DNA from: Pithys albifrons albifrons
Taxonomy: Eukaryota; Chordata; Aves; Passeriformes; Thamnophilidae
NCBI RefSeq assembly: GCF_047495875.1
Contig: NC_092474.1
Location: forward strand, 2,108,001-2,172,000
DNA: 64,000 nt
Reading direction: 5' to 3'
Positions 44,795 through 57,817 of this stretch are shown in pieces. The position numbers were made by a program, and so were the translations under genes. The number at the start of each line of letters is the position of its first letter. Position 1 is the stretch's first letter. A model generated the notes under the pieces. It had not been told where the DNA came from and made no database searches. It saw only the letters and a list, made by a program, of their open reading frames with translations.

Positions 44795-44945
44795 GAGAGC
44801 AGGGTGCAGTGGTCAGAGCAGTGTTTGGAGAGCAGGGACCAAAGCTGGGTATGTTTGAGGTGGAAATCTGAGCTTCCACTGAAAGCACATTACCTTTCCC
44901 TCATCAACTGTGTGTCACAGGGCTATTCATCAGCACTTGCCATGA
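44795..44945 (+). repeat. MIR-like SINE remnant, near full core
   Basis: The blocks GTGCAGTGGTCAGAGCAGTG, TTTGGAGAGCAGGGACC, CTGAGCTTCCACT, ACATTACCTTTCCCTCATCA and CACAGGGCTATTCATCAGC follow a MIR consensus in order and in plus orientation (AGTGGTTAAGAGCA ... TGCCACTTAC ... CCTCATCTG ... CATAGGGTTG). This is one of the more complete relics here, though diverged. Confidence 0.5.
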
Positions 44946-47900
44946 CGTATTGGGGTGGCAAAGCCACCTGGGACAGGCGTCTTCCTGCCTGCACTGCACA
45001 GCACCTGGGGCTCCCCACCTGGTCCCCCATGGCACATGTGGAATAAACATGCAGCAGGAGAAAGGGAGTTCCTCATGTCTGAGCAGCAGTGACTGGTGTC
45101 ACACACAAGGCAAACAGGTGGGTGGGAACAAAACGCCAACATTTTTCAGTGCTTGTTTTGTATCCATTGATATTTGTAGTGAAGCCTCACCCCTCCTTCC
45201 AAACAAATGTTTTTACATGGGATGGTTTTACCAAGAGTGGATAGTAAAACTTGAGTAGTAAAATAATACTTATAGAGCTATGTGTTTGTGAGTGACTGGG
45301 GTTTTCTAAGTAAACAGTTGCTGGATTATGCAAAATGCTCTGTATGTCCATCAAAATCCGTGTGTCATGGGGGAATATCTCCCATACAGTTTCACAGAGA
45401 GCTTCTTTATAACTGCTGGTGGTAAACCTGTAATGCTATGTTAGGTTTTTTATAGTTTGTAAAGGTCCCTGATTGATTTTTCACACCTTTATTTCCACAG
45501 CAATAAGATTTTACATACTGAGATGCGGGAAGAAAATAAAAAAAAAATATTCACAGGATGTTGAACATGTTTCAAAACCTGTACCTAAATGTCTGTCCTT
45601 CAAAGGCTCTCAACCTGGGGGTGGGCAAACTAACTACAGCAGCAGTACGAGAGGGGAGCTAGCAAGTTTGCATTTGAGAAAGTAAGGAATCACTTATTTT
45701 CCCCAAAGATGAGGTAATCTGAGCAAATTCCCTGTTAAGCCAGATGTTCATTCTTGCAATATAGGCTGTTTCTTCTGGTGTCTGTGGTGGGGTTGAGGCA
45801 CAGGACCCAGCAATGCTGTCTGGCAGCAGAGCTTGGCCATGCTTCGCTGTTTCATCAGCTCAAACACCACTTGCTGCAGCACTCCCTCTCTTGTCCTTTC
45901 AGGCTATTTCTGTGTAGCAGTAGAGCAATGCAGAGATGGGGGGCTAATTGGCTGTGTGGGAGAAAGGATCTGGCAATGTGGGTTCCAGCCCTGGTGCTCC
46001 TGCTGTGTGACCTCGGTGGCTCCAGCTGTGCTGTCCTGCACCCTCCACTCAGGCTGGAAACCCTCCCGCTGCCTCCGTGTCCCCTGCCTGGCCACTGGCT
46101 CTGGGTGCTGTGTCACAGAGCAGAACAGAAGAGAACACCTGATGGGATATGAGTGACAGCTATGACCCAGAACCCACCCTAGGAATTGTCCTCACAAGTT
46201 AATTTCAGATGCCTGCAGAGCCTTCATGAAGTTTAATTGGCTGAAGGCAGTTTTGTCATTTCTATAGCAATCGTTATTGGGGATGTTTCCTTCCATCTCT
46301 CACAGCAGCTTGGCAAAAGACTGGAGTCCAGCCTGGCTCTCTGAGCTTCTGAGTAAACAAACAAGCGTGCATCCTATTTAAAAAAACAGACTGGCAATTA
46401 AAAAAGGCATCTTGCATTGTACAAACAGGAAGGACTGTAAAGCACACTTTGCAGGGAGTCGGTGGAAATGCATTCAGTCTAGTTTATAATCACAGCACAA
46501 TGAAATACCCTGAACATAAATAGCAAGAAATCAATTTTCTTTAGAAAAAGTAAAATAAAGAACATTAAATGATCATTTGACTAGATAACTGCAGTTTACT
46601 CAGTGGTATAACTGTCAGCTTGCCTGTGCACAGTAATGGAATTAATGTAGAGGGGCTGTGGTTTAGATGTCTCCTTCTTTACAGTGACAATAACTCCCTT
46701 GTTTTCTCTAGTGAGGAGATGTTTATATTCTAATTTTGTCTCTGCAGGCTACACAGAGCCTTAAACTTGCAAAAAGGGATTTGTGAGCAGCTTGCTTGTC
46801 AAGAACAAATACTAGTCAAAAGAAAGGCATGACTTATTGACCTTGGGTTCACTGAACCTTCATCTTGATGCTTCCGCACCACTAAGGAATCGGCTTCTCC
46901 AAAAATTAAAGTTTCCAGATTAGAATAGAACCTTCAACAAAGGGCCTATATGGCTTTACAAATACACATTGATTAGAGGACTTTAAAGGAGCTTTGTCAG
47001 AAAAGTGGGATTATAAAAAGCGAATGTTTGAGAGGTAAGAAACCAATTGAGGTCAAAGTTGATGAAAACCAGACTTTTGAAAATATGGAATTTTTTATTT
47101 GCATTTTGGCTAAAAATCATTGTTCTTTGTTCATACCTGTTATGTTATTCATTTGGAGATACAGTGACAGTATCTGGCTGCCCTAATCATCTTGTCAAGA
47201 TGATAGGCTGTGAAGAGAGATGATGACTTTTAGGAATACCTCAATGTTTGTGTGTGCCCAGTATTTATATTGTGTTACCTGATTCAAATTGGTTTTTTGC
47301 ATCTTCCAAGTTTCCTATAAGTTTTTAAGGATGTTTACAGAAATATTTTTAATTTATACTTTTAATATCTGTGTTTAATAACTACATAGCCATGGCATCT
47401 TATTTTGTTCCTGAAGAAACATCTTTCCAAAAATCAGCCTAAAGATTTCTATGCAGTGTTATGGCTAAATGAACCTTTAATAGTTTCAACTTGGTGCTCA
47501 AACTTTTGGAAGTTTCAGAACTGCACCTCTTTCCAAGGCACCAACACGAGTCTTTATGCTAAGGTGAAATTCATGACAGATTAGTAGTTCCTATACAGAA
47601 CTATGCAGAGGAAGTGCATTCTTCCATTGCAGAACAGAGTATTTGTGCACATGTGACTGTGATGTGGATGTGTTAAATACTTCTGTTATGTGTATACATA
47701 TCCACAAAATCAGAAAGAGTTTTATTTAATAAGCATATACATAATAAAATTGCACATGCTTTTCATATGGTTGGGAAACATCATCCGTGTGGATTAGTTA
47801 ATTTTTAAAAAATAATTTACTACTTTGGTTGCAAAGTTTTAACTCCTCTAGTTTACCTGTCTAATTACAAAGATATTTGTATGATGAGAAAACTTGGAAA

Positions 47901-48969
47901 ACTGAGAAAACTTGTTCTGCTTACCCCATAATCTGCAGTTGGCTTTGATGATAGTATGGCATAATTCCTCCTTGGTGCCAGTCAAAACAAAAGCTTTGCC
48001 CTGTACACAAGCAGTTCTTGTTTGGATAGTTTTGGTATTTTGAAATGTGGAGTAAAATCCAAGACAGATTATTTCCCTTCCCATAGCTGAATAAGGATAA
48101 GGCTGAAAGTGTGAAGAATCTTCAGGCTTAAAGTAACAGAGGAGTCAATCCCCTTAACACAGTGCCACTCTGCTGTATCATAGTTTAAAAGCAAAAGTAG
48201 GAAGGAAAAAAATCTTGAAACCTTTCAAACTGTCAACTTTTGCTGAAGAGGATTCTTCAAATGCTGTTATCAATGAAACTGGATGGAAAAATATTTCTTT
48301 AATATTTTGAAGCTTCTGGAGTTAGAGTACATTTTGGAAGCACTCATATTTTCTGCAATATTTTTACTACCTTACCCTGTTGACTTGGATTAATAGGGCA
48401 CTGGTTTTGGCCAGCTATGAGGAGTTTGTTGTAATGGTACTGTTGAATTATGTGACATAAACTACAGTTGTTGAACTTAGGAGCACTCACTGATATTTTT
48501 CTGCTTGGAAGAAAGCTTGAATTTTACTTTTGAAACTTACATGGATGGACAAAACAAAATATTCCACAAAATCATATATAACAAAACCTGGCAGTCAATA
48601 CTGTGAAATACCAAACCATTTATGTGACTTGTCTGTGGTGCTGGTTCCCTGCTGGACCTGACTGTTGCCTGTCTTTATGTTCCTGCTGCAGAATCGGTTG
48701 GCTGAGCCTGAGGTTGTGCTTATGTTTAAAGACAAGCTCAAGGTTTCTGATTTGGGATATCAACTAGAAGCCAGAGAGGAGGGAAACGTGTTTAGCTGCA
48801 GACTTGGAGACCAGCCATTCCCTGCTTGTCTGTGTTTCCAGAGCTCTGCAGTCCAGGGTCAGCACGCTGGCTCCAGCCGTGACCAGAGTGTGTTATAGAA
48901 AGGCAACCACATCAGGGTCTTTGTGCTGGGGTCTTTCTCCTTGGCTTTACTGCAGCTGTCCCCAGCCAG
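44946..48969. other. Intergenic segment; possible extra MIR and AT-rich conserved-looking tract
   Basis: A GC-richer patch at about 45930-46060 includes GTGGGTTCCAGCCCTGGTGC followed by TGCTGTGTGACCTCGGTGG, which resembles the 5' half of a MIR (weak). From about 46370 to 47250 the sequence is AT-rich and complex, with few simple repeats, and may be conserved non-coding DNA. Overlapping plus-strand frames at 45754-46156 owe their length to the GC patch. Confidence 0.35.
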
Positions 48970-49045
48970 CAGCTGAGGGTTCTGTGTCATACCTTGAAAA
49001 TCAGTCACTTTGTCCTTTCTTGTCTGGAAAATGGGGACAACTTTT
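48970..49045 (+). repeat. MIR-like SINE remnant
   Basis: GTGTCATACCTTGAAAATCA, then GTCACTTTGTCCTTTCTTGT and CTGGAAAATGGGGACAAC reproduce in order the MIR stretch GTGTGACCTTGGGCAAGTCACTTAACCT ... CATCTGTAAAATGGGGATAA. Plus orientation. Confidence 0.65.
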
Positions 49046-52000
49046 CTTTTTTGGCATTGGTTGAAAAGGCTTCATAGTTATAGCAATTAGCAATCCCTTT
49101 AGTGAGTCTGGTTTTGGTGTTACTGAACCAAAACCATCCAGTCCCTCACTTTGGTCTTGAGCTCAGAAATTGCTGAGAATTAATTTCTGGGCTGAGATGG
49201 TTTTACAGCTATCTAGTAATCTGAACTAAGGTAATCAACTATCTCAGGTATAAGATAAGGAGAAGAATGGTCTCAGACAAGACCACAATGAAGCTTCCAG
49301 CAATGTTCCTGATGTCCCTTGGATGAGTTAGTCATATCCCCCATATCAAACCCCTGTTTGTCCTGCATTAATGGGGACTACACCCAGCAGAGAAGTGATA
49401 AACAAGGGAGAGCATCAGCCCTCCTGGTGACCGTGCAACCACTGCTGTACCCAGAGCTGTGCAGGGGGCTCTGTGGTGCAGGTTGCTCTGGCTGGAGGTT
49501 CAAAGTGTGCCAAAGCAATGCAAGTCCAAGCTAATTGAATAATGCAAGTGGAGGGCAAATCCCAGGAGCTGTTAAAAATACCAGCGCAGAAGAAACTTTT
49601 CTTTTGACCATTTTCCTTTGCGACCATTGTCATTCCCAGACAATTTTTTCCCCCCTAGATTGAATTTCAAGTGGAGAACAGCTGTATTTTCAAGATGGCA
49701 CAGTGTCAAGTTGAATGCTGGTGGGCACACAGAGAAATCAGCTGCTGTTTGGGCTGCCCAGGAACTGCATTGGCTGTGAATCCTGCAACCAGGCAAGGGT
49801 GAAAAAAGGTCAAGAAGAATCTTGCTGTTCCCAGTGTCTGTCAGTAAGTAATCATGCAGATAAAAATCACACCACACCCTCAGCTCAACAAAAAATTTCT
49901 TTCTCTATCTGTATATCCATATAACATTACAATACAAGCCTCAGGGCATCTTTTGTCCTTATCTAAACAAAAGTCTTCTCTGAAAACCTTAGTCATGCAA
50001 GTTATGGCATGAAATCACCCTTTCAGCAGAAAAATGGTAATTTTACATCTGGAGTCAAAGGAGGACTGGCTTGGTGTACAAAGCTATTATGTTTCTCAGA
50101 TCCAATCACCCTTAGTAATTTAGGAGCAATTCACAGATCAGACTGTAAGTGTGTTACTCAGTGCAGGTGTATATCCCCCTACGTATTTGGGGTTTTCTTG
50201 GGGTCCTGCTGACATGGGCTTTCTATGTAGTGTTGTCTGCCTTCTCTGTAGAAGGCTTAAGAAAAATGACAGACAAAAGAAATCAAATGTGAATGACCTG
50301 GCAACTAAATGCAAGCCCACAATGCCAGATCATTGTGCTGTGAATTAAAATGAGGAGGAGAGAAGGGGTTTTCTAGGGAAAGCAGGAGTTTGCACAGGGG
50401 AACATGGTGGTCAAATTTTGTCTTGGTGGGTAACTTAAAAATGAAAAAACCTGTTGGATATGATTATCAGTTGCCACTTTTTTGGTATTTGGTACAAATG
50501 TATCTACTCTCTATGAAGTGTTGAGTGACTTTTCTGTTCCATGATCCCAATGGCCTGTGGGCAAACACAGAAACCAGTAAGAGGAGGCAGCTGTGTGCTC
50601 TGTCTGGGGAGTGTCTGCACGGTCCTAGGTGGGCTGTGGAAGATGCAGGTAGGTAACCAGATACAGCAATCTCCTGGGAAACAAATCTCTGCAAGAATCC
50701 TTTTTCAGACAGAGAACCTCTGTGGATTCCTCAGTTTGTGCAGCATTAACTTGCACAGTTCACATTGAAAAGGACGTTAAAACAGTTCTTAAAAATAATT
50801 ACACATAATGATCCTTTTCTCTGTCTTCATGCTTTAAAAATAATTTATTTGCCCTGATTAATTCAAGTGCAACTCAGAACGGAGCTGAATCTTCCTTTGA
50901 AACCTCCTGCTCCCAGGTGGATGCATTGTTCACCCCAGTCTGTGTGACAGGCAGTTTAAAGGCTTGGTTTCCCCTTCCTGATATAATTTAAATGAAGCCT
51001 GGGGCCTCTCCCCATGGGGGTGGTGTGATGCTGGGCAGAGCTGGCCAGCTGCGGGAAGGGGGCTGTGCCCAGGGCTTGCCCCCGAGGGAGAAGGAAACCC
51101 TCCTGACTGGCTGAAAAGGAAAAGCAAAACACAGCATGACCTATGGGGTGGCTGTTGTTGTCTGTTATGGCTCTTTTCCCTTTTTTTCCTTCCTGATACT
51201 TCTGCAGTGTGCATTACTCTGTGATCCCATACTCTATAGAGATCCTATAGCATCAGCTCCCTCCCTGCTCCAGACAGATGGTAACTGGTAAGCTTTGATT
51301 TCTTTCCTTAATTATAGTGTCTCAGTGCAAAACTTCAAGAAGATCTTTAAAATACTGCTGATTATTAAGAATTGCACTCCCTGCTTGCAACGTTATTTCT
51401 TGACATTTGTCTGACTTGCCTTTTTTCCTTCCTGGAGAGGTGAAAAGCAAGCTTTTGTAGTTTTCCTCTGTAGACTTTAAATAAACCCATGTTATTTCTG
51501 CTTTAGTTTTAAATGTTTGCTTTCCTTCTCACTGGAGACCTGGTCTCCCAGCCCCTCCTGCAGTCCCCAAATGCAATGGGGGTTTTGAAAGTGCTGTTTG
51601 TTCTTCTCACTTCACTGTTTATGATGCTGGGCAGTGATGCATTCAGATTATCACAGCACGGGTGAAATAATACCCACTTCTTCACTTCCATCCTATTACT
51701 GCACCTCAGAGAGCCCTGTCACTTAGATTACTCAGGGGAAAGGCAATGACATACGGTCTTTTGATTTCAAATACAAACTGTTGTGTAGAGATTTAAAAGA
51801 TACCCTAATTTATTTTGAAATGGCCTGTAATGTGCTGGTGCTTTTTTGATTGTTTTATTAGACTGTGATTTTTCCATCTAGCCTCTATTCCCAAAGCCAA
51901 CCAAATGATCATGATTTACTTAGGACATCTGTTAAGTGCTGTGCTGTCTGGGGAACAAAGCAAGGGAGCTGCAGTCCTGATGGGAATATTGAAGGGAAGC

Positions 52001-54559
52001 AGTGAAACCGACTGTGATCTCCCAACAATGGGGCAGTTTGAGCCAAAGCCTTAGTGCAATTCTTCCAGCTTGCTTGGCTTTTGCACAGAAATGTGTACAT
52101 CTCTGAAACTGCTATGATTAACTGCTGCTATTAAATATATTTATCTCAAGACTACCTCAAGCCTTTTAAATCTCTTGCTTTGACTTTTTTTTTCCTAACA
52201 AGAACAAATCTGGAGCATAAGCAGGAGCACTGACAGGATGGTGGGACCTGTTTGATTCCCCTACCCACAAATGCTGAGATATTTCTGTTTTCAGTTGTCA
52301 CTATTAGTGTATTCTCAGTTCTCCTCCCCTCCACCCCCAGTTGTGACCAGTGATAGGAAGGTTTTTTGATTCTTTCCTAGCAGTTGAAGCAAGCCCTGCT
52401 GCACTTAAGCTTCCTCCTGCAGGACAGATTTACTCTCTGTGGTTACCCTGTGGTTGCCACATGTTAGTTACATTAAAGGCACTGGTTCCATATCTAATGA
52501 AACAGAAATCCATGAGATGTACAGAAATGGTCTACTATTTTCAAGAACATTTCCTGTTCTCCCCTCACTGCTCTCACTAATTTCATGAATATGGGTTCAG
52601 TCTGTTGGAAGGGAGTTCGAGTGCCAGGCTAAATTTTAAAAATCCACCTTGTTTGTCTTTTGGCAGTTGCAATAACCAGGAGCACGGGGGTGATATTGCT
52701 ATTTGAAGAAGAGCAGTGGGTATTTATCTATGAAATATGAGCCAGTATCCAGGGTTCTTAATTGTTTGATGGCATTGCAAAAAGCACCCTGTGTCAATAA
52801 AAGTTTTATCTCTGCAAAGATGATTGAAATCCATACAAAAAAGGTACACTAAAGGGGATGATGTTTGATATCATAAATACATAGCCAGAGATAGTGAGAT
52901 CTGCTGTTTGTGTGTTTGTATCTGAAGAACAAACTGTAACCTGAATAGGGGATTACAAGAAGGTATTCAAGACAATTTCAATCCTCACAAAGTGTTGAAG
53001 AAGCAGCAGATGTTTAGACACTTCCACCACAAAACAAGCAGCACTCAGAGACTTGAAATGGTCTGTGCTCTCACATTCATTAGTTTTGTTGTTGTCATAA
53101 TAGGAAGTTTGAGAGCACTCAGGGCAAGGAAAAAATCTTTCTTTTTGGTTATAATTTTTCAAGTGGATAAATCACTGTGTAGGAGGGTTCAAATGTCTCT
53201 GAGAGCTGGGAACTGGAGCTGGGAGTGCTGGCTCCCTCCAACTGTTTGAACTCTCCATTGAGTCAGATCACTTTGTATCTGGAATTCAGTATAAAGTTTA
53301 GTCAGAGATGACGGCAACAGAACTCCTTCATGAGTCATCTACTTAATCCCACTCCAGACAGAGGGCTCTTCCTTTTGCTGTCTTTGTCTGTAGCTCTCTT
53401 GTCATGCTGTTAGATGTGTTGGTTATTGCTGGTTCAGGTTCTTTTTTTTTTTAATTTATTTTAATTAGGTTCTCTTTTTTTGTGCTTTCAGTTCTTGTGA
53501 TGGTGGCACTTGCAGCCATTACAAAGATTTTTTTTTTTTTACTCCTCCAGGGTAGCCCTGGCTTGTGCCATGCTCAAGGAGATTACTTCCAGTCCTGAAG
53601 GGAAAACTGTCTGGGAGGTTTCCCATGAAGAAGCTGATCTAATCCATTTGAGCTGGTAAAAGAATTCTGTGAGCTTTGAAATGTGTCAGACTCTGCCTTA
53701 CAAGTAATACATGTCACTTTTATTGCAAGGCAACAATAATTTAAAGTGAGGATGATATCTAGAGGTCTGTAGGTCTGTGACCCAAGAGCAGCTCTCCTAG
53801 TGGCAGCTAGAAATTTCTCTAATGAAAGCCCAAACCCTTTGAGAGATTCCAGGCTTTGCTGCCAACCTGAAACCTGAGTTAGGCTTTGGTAGGTCTATGA
53901 AACTTTCAAGAGAACCATGGCCAGTTTTTTATTTCAGTTGAGTTTCACAGTGGTGCCATAGGTTCATTTAAATGCTGAGTGTGTGGAAATGAGCTCCTCT
54001 CCTTCCATGTGAATGTTAATTTAGTACACTTTGTTTAGCTGCGATGGCAACACAGTTTTTGGAAACGTTCTGTGTGCATTAGTCATCAATATCTGAGTGA
54101 TGTTTCTATTGTGCTCATCTGCCAATGGTCCTAAAAAGCATCAGCAATTCATCTATTCCAGCTGGGACAAGAAAGCCTGACAAACTGCAGTGCTGCATTG
54201 AAAAGCAACTAAAAATGGAATCATAGGGCATGTTTATTGTATTTTCATGACTGCAGCAGTCAGGGACTGATTTTCCAGCATACTGCAGCATTTGGGATTA
54301 CCACTGTGGGCTGTCCTGTTTCATCCCACGGGATGACTCAGTTGGAAGTCGACTCTTCTGCAGCCCGTGGGGAGGATTGGCCTCTGATTGGTACTGATGA
54401 GGGGGAGGGAGCTGTATTCACATCCAGCTACCTGGCATGGTGCTAGTTTTGCTTTGACTGCCTGGGGCTAGGATGGCAATCCCCCATAGTGGTGAAGAGT
54501 TAGACTGTGTAGCACTGAATACTTACAGGTTCAGACTAAGAGGATTATGTCAGGAGGTT
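49046..54559. other. Intergenic segment, no gene seen
   Basis: Intergenic sequence with T-runs at 53452-53462 and 53528-53540. Frames on both strands at 49319-49924 and 50930-51214 overlap each other and carry no known domain. Nothing else recognised. Confidence 0.5.
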
Positions 54560-54695
54560 CAACTAAGGTCCTGAGCTAGAACCTCATGAATCCAGGTTTG
54601 ACTTCTGCTGTGAGATTTTTGCCTGACCTTGTGCTCAAAGTGTTACCAGAGGTTTAGTTTCCATCTGCGGGGTGAATATGTTATTTCTCCATCTG
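54560..54695 (+). repeat. MIR-like SINE remnant
   Basis: GAATCCAGGTTTGACTTCTG, then CCTGACCTTGTGCTCAAAGTG and GGTTTAGTTTCCATCTGCGG followed by GGTGAATATG match in order the MIR central region (GGGTTCGAATCC ... TGTGTGACCTTGGGCAAGT ... CCTCAGTTTCCTCATCTGTAAAATG). Plus orientation and diverged. Confidence 0.6.
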
Positions 54696-57184
54696 CCTGC
54701 CCTTTGTTTCTGTACTTAAATGATGAGTAAAGAGGAGTCTTAATCAATGAAACAAGAGAAGGGTCTCACAAAACTCAGTTTTAGTGTCTGTGTCTAATAG
54801 GTGTTTCCAGAGTCTGAATCAGAGCTGCTAAATGGCAATCCCTGTTCTGAATTGCCTTGGTTAAGGCTGATCTTTGTGAATTCCCCTTTTTCCATCACAC
54901 GTGCTGCTGATACTTGGGAACACTTGCTTGCAGATGAGTTGATTTCTCTGCAATTTATCAAGAGGAAAACAAGACATAAGAAAATTCTGCAGAGCAATGG
55001 TGCCCTGCATCTCCTCCTGGCTAGAATTGCCCTAACCGGCTCCTCTGTGTGCTTGTGAGGAGGGAGACTGGTACTGGAAGGTTTTTAAGGTCAGCACCAT
55101 CTATTCAAAACAAGAAGAGAAGGTGTGACCTTTTTCAAATGGTAAGCTTTGTCAGTGCTCCCATTGGGATTTCCCCCCAGGTGACTGCTTAAATGTCACT
55201 TGTGATAAGCCAGGGGATTGGAAGCACTATGAACTTCCCTTTCTCCTTCCTGAGGCAGCACAGAGAGATTTTAATTGAGGTTCTGTGTTTTCCTAAAGTT
55301 GAAAACATCAGAGAAGTGAATAGAAATGCATTTTTCATATGGTGTCTGTTTTGGAAAAGCTGTAGTTCTTGAAGATGTCTGTTTCTTTAGCCATGAAAAA
55401 AAAATCCTGTATCGCTACAATTAACACTGCAGCAATAACTCAGTGGCATACATTGCTCGTGTTTATTGATTAGTGAACAAGCCCCCTGGGGTTTACATTG
55501 CTTCCAACACGTTTGGTTCCAGCTGAATACCTGCAGTGTGCATTGATCTAAGCGTGTGATTTCTCCTAAATATCAGCCATCCTCTTGCATCACAGCCATA
55601 TGTGTGCTGGTGTGGCTGCACAAAACAGAGTGGTTGAAAATGAAAAATCATGTGAAAAATGAAAGGGCACCTGTTCCAGTCTCTGCTGACATCCATGAGC
55701 CCTCTCTGTCACATTGAGGTTACACCTGCATAATTCACTTGGCGTCAATAGAGCAACTTCTGATTTATATTTGCATGTGTGAGAAGAAACTGAAATCCCT
55801 CAGGGGCTATGGCGGTTCAGTTCTTCAAAGAATCAGGTCTCTGCTGCACAGGAGGACCAGATACCAAAGTTCAAAATGAATGGATGCTTATTTCTTTACA
55901 GCTCCTGTTTTCTTTGTAAGCATGAACTACAGATCACTGCACAGGCATTTCCAGTATAGGTGTGGCTGCAGTAATTACTGCTTGTTCTTTTGAAGGAACC
56001 TGTGCTTACAAAATAGAGCAGGGTATGAAGGCAGATGAACAGGCTGTCTAAAAGGACCCAGTGTGGCCAGCTGAAGTTCAAAGGTTAGGGACAGGGGGAT
56101 GAATTACCTGGCCAGACAAGGGCTTCAGCATATGCTGTGGTGGGTCACTGGAAGGTGTAGCTGAGCACCTTGCTGTGGCTCAACACTGAGCAAGGGCTGT
56201 GCAGTGATGTTGAAGGGACAGTGCAAGGGGTGAAGACAAAGGCAAAGGGCAGATGGATATGAAGGAGGGGAAGGCTACAGAGTAGTGCTAGTGCTGTAGG
56301 AGTAACAAGCTGGATGTGTTTCAGCTCATCAGCCTCTCATCTATTTTAAAGTTGACATTAAGTATAAAATAGTGTGTGGCAAGCAGGATGGAGGTACAGA
56401 CAACCTTTCAAATCAGCATTAGGTAGAGGGTAATTCTGCATTCCTATTCCTAGTTGTATAGCAGAAAAAGCCCAGGCAGCAGACATGTGGAAGAGTGAGA
56501 AGAGCCTGATAAGGAAATGAGGGAGCACTAATACACCAGGAGTGGGGAATCTTTTTCTTTCAGCTGCATGAAGTGTTGATTCTTACCAACCATGGAGATG
56601 CCACACACGCAGTGCTGCCCTTGCTTTCATCTGCCACAGCCTCCCCCAGAACTTGCTAGGAAGGGTCATGCTGGGAGGACTCTGGCTGTGCTGCTCCAGA
56701 CATGAAGTGGACTTGTCCTGTGAACTGCAGAGCAGCTCTGTCAGGGCTCTGGTACTTGAACTCCCCTTGCTGTAGCTCAACAGGGATGAGACATTGACCT
56801 CTCAAGTTCACTCCCAAAACAACTTACCTATAATCTAAGAAAAAGCATCCCTCTCCCTTTGCTCCTGGGGACATATCTCACCAAGACTTTCTGCAAAGAC
56901 CTGAAGAAATGTCTTTTTTTCTAAAATGTGAGTTTTTTTTAAAATGCAGCTTTTCTTTATCTGTGCTATGTTTTAATGAATGCTGCAGCAGCAACAGTGA
57001 AGAAGGCTGTGGCAGGACTGCAGATGAGGGTCTGAGGATGTTGTTGTTGTTAAGTCAGGGCTGAGGCTTTGGTGGCAGGAGACTTGGATGCAGAAAGCAA
57101 GGAGGGCTTCACCCTGAGCTCACTTAGCCCTGCTCAGTCAGAGCACTCACAGCTGTTGCTTTGGATTGTGGAATAAGAAGCAGT
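54696..57184. other. Intergenic segment, no gene seen
   Basis: Intergenic sequence containing a possible ancient repeat at 55711-55800, listed separately. Short frames only. A purine-rich patch at about 56100-56300 shows no repeat structure that I can define. Confidence 0.5.
55711..55800. repeat. Ancient amniote interspersed repeat-like fragment
   Basis: CTTGGCGTCAATAGAGCAAC followed by TTCTGATTTATATTTGCATG and GTGAGAAGAAACTGAAATCCC resembles a widespread old sauropsid repeat with the words GTCAATGGAGTTACTCCTGATTT...CAGTGT...GAGA.CAGAAT. I cannot name the family with certainty. Confidence 0.35.
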
Positions 57185-57330
57185 CTCTGAGGTTCATTAG
57201 GCCCTCGCCTATTAAGGGCTTTAAAAACTAGGGTCAGGACCTTGAAACAGATCTGCAGGCTGGGAGTGAGCAGAGTATGTGCACTATCTCTGTAGCAAGG
57301 GGAGCATTTTGGTTCAGCTCCAAGTGGATC
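57185..57330. repeat. Possible ancient interspersed repeat fragment
   Basis: TAAGGGCTTTAAAAACTAGG followed by GTCAGGACCTTGAAACAGATCTG and, further on, a GCAGAGTATGTGCACTATCT-like stretch resembles an old amniote repeat with the order GGCTTTGAA...AA..CAGGACCTTGAA...GA. The family is not identified and the match is from memory. Confidence 0.35.
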
Positions 57331-57600
57331 AGTGCCTGCAGTACAAAACCACCTGGAATTAATTGAAAACACTGGTGGCCATTTTCAGCAGAGAGGCAGC
57401 AGCAGGCCAGGAGACTGGGAACACACTGCCCTCATCTCCCAGTTACACTGGTGGAGGCACATGTGGGAGGTTTATGCTGACACTTCCCACGCTATGTGTG
57501 CTTTGTGAACTTTCATTTCCAGGGCTGTCAAGAAAAAGTCTTCAGCTGTAATTACAGACATGTTTTATTTTCTTGTAGTGCAGTGACATGCATTTATTTT

Positions 57601-57817
57601 AGGTGTAAGAAAGCACTTTTCTACAATGGATGTGGTAAAACACTGGAACATGTTGCCCAGATTGGTAGTGGATGCCCCATCCGTGGAAATATTCAGTGTC
57701 AGGTTGGATGGGGCTCTGAGAAACCTGATCTCATTGAGGATGTCCCTGGTCATTGTGGAAGGGTTGGACTACATGACTTCCAGAGATCCAATCCAACAAA
57801 AACTATTCTGTGACTTG
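57601..57817 (+). repeat. CR1 LINE 3' end fragment
   Basis: About 215 bases follow the CR1 3' region in order: GTAAGAAAGCACTTTTCTAC, ACACTGGAACATGTTGCCCAG, GGAAATATTCAGTGTCAGG, TTGGATGGGGCTCTGAGAAAC, GGAAGGGTTGGACTACATGA and a TTCTGTGACTT end. It is in plus orientation and 5' truncated. Short frames read through it on both strands but they are non-coding remnants: this part lies at the very 3' end of CR1 and downstream of most of the reverse transcriptase frame. Confidence 0.93.

Noticed and set aside
46930..46960. CCTATATGG considered as an SRF CArG box.
   Set aside because: It has only five A/T bases between CC and GG, while the consensus needs six.
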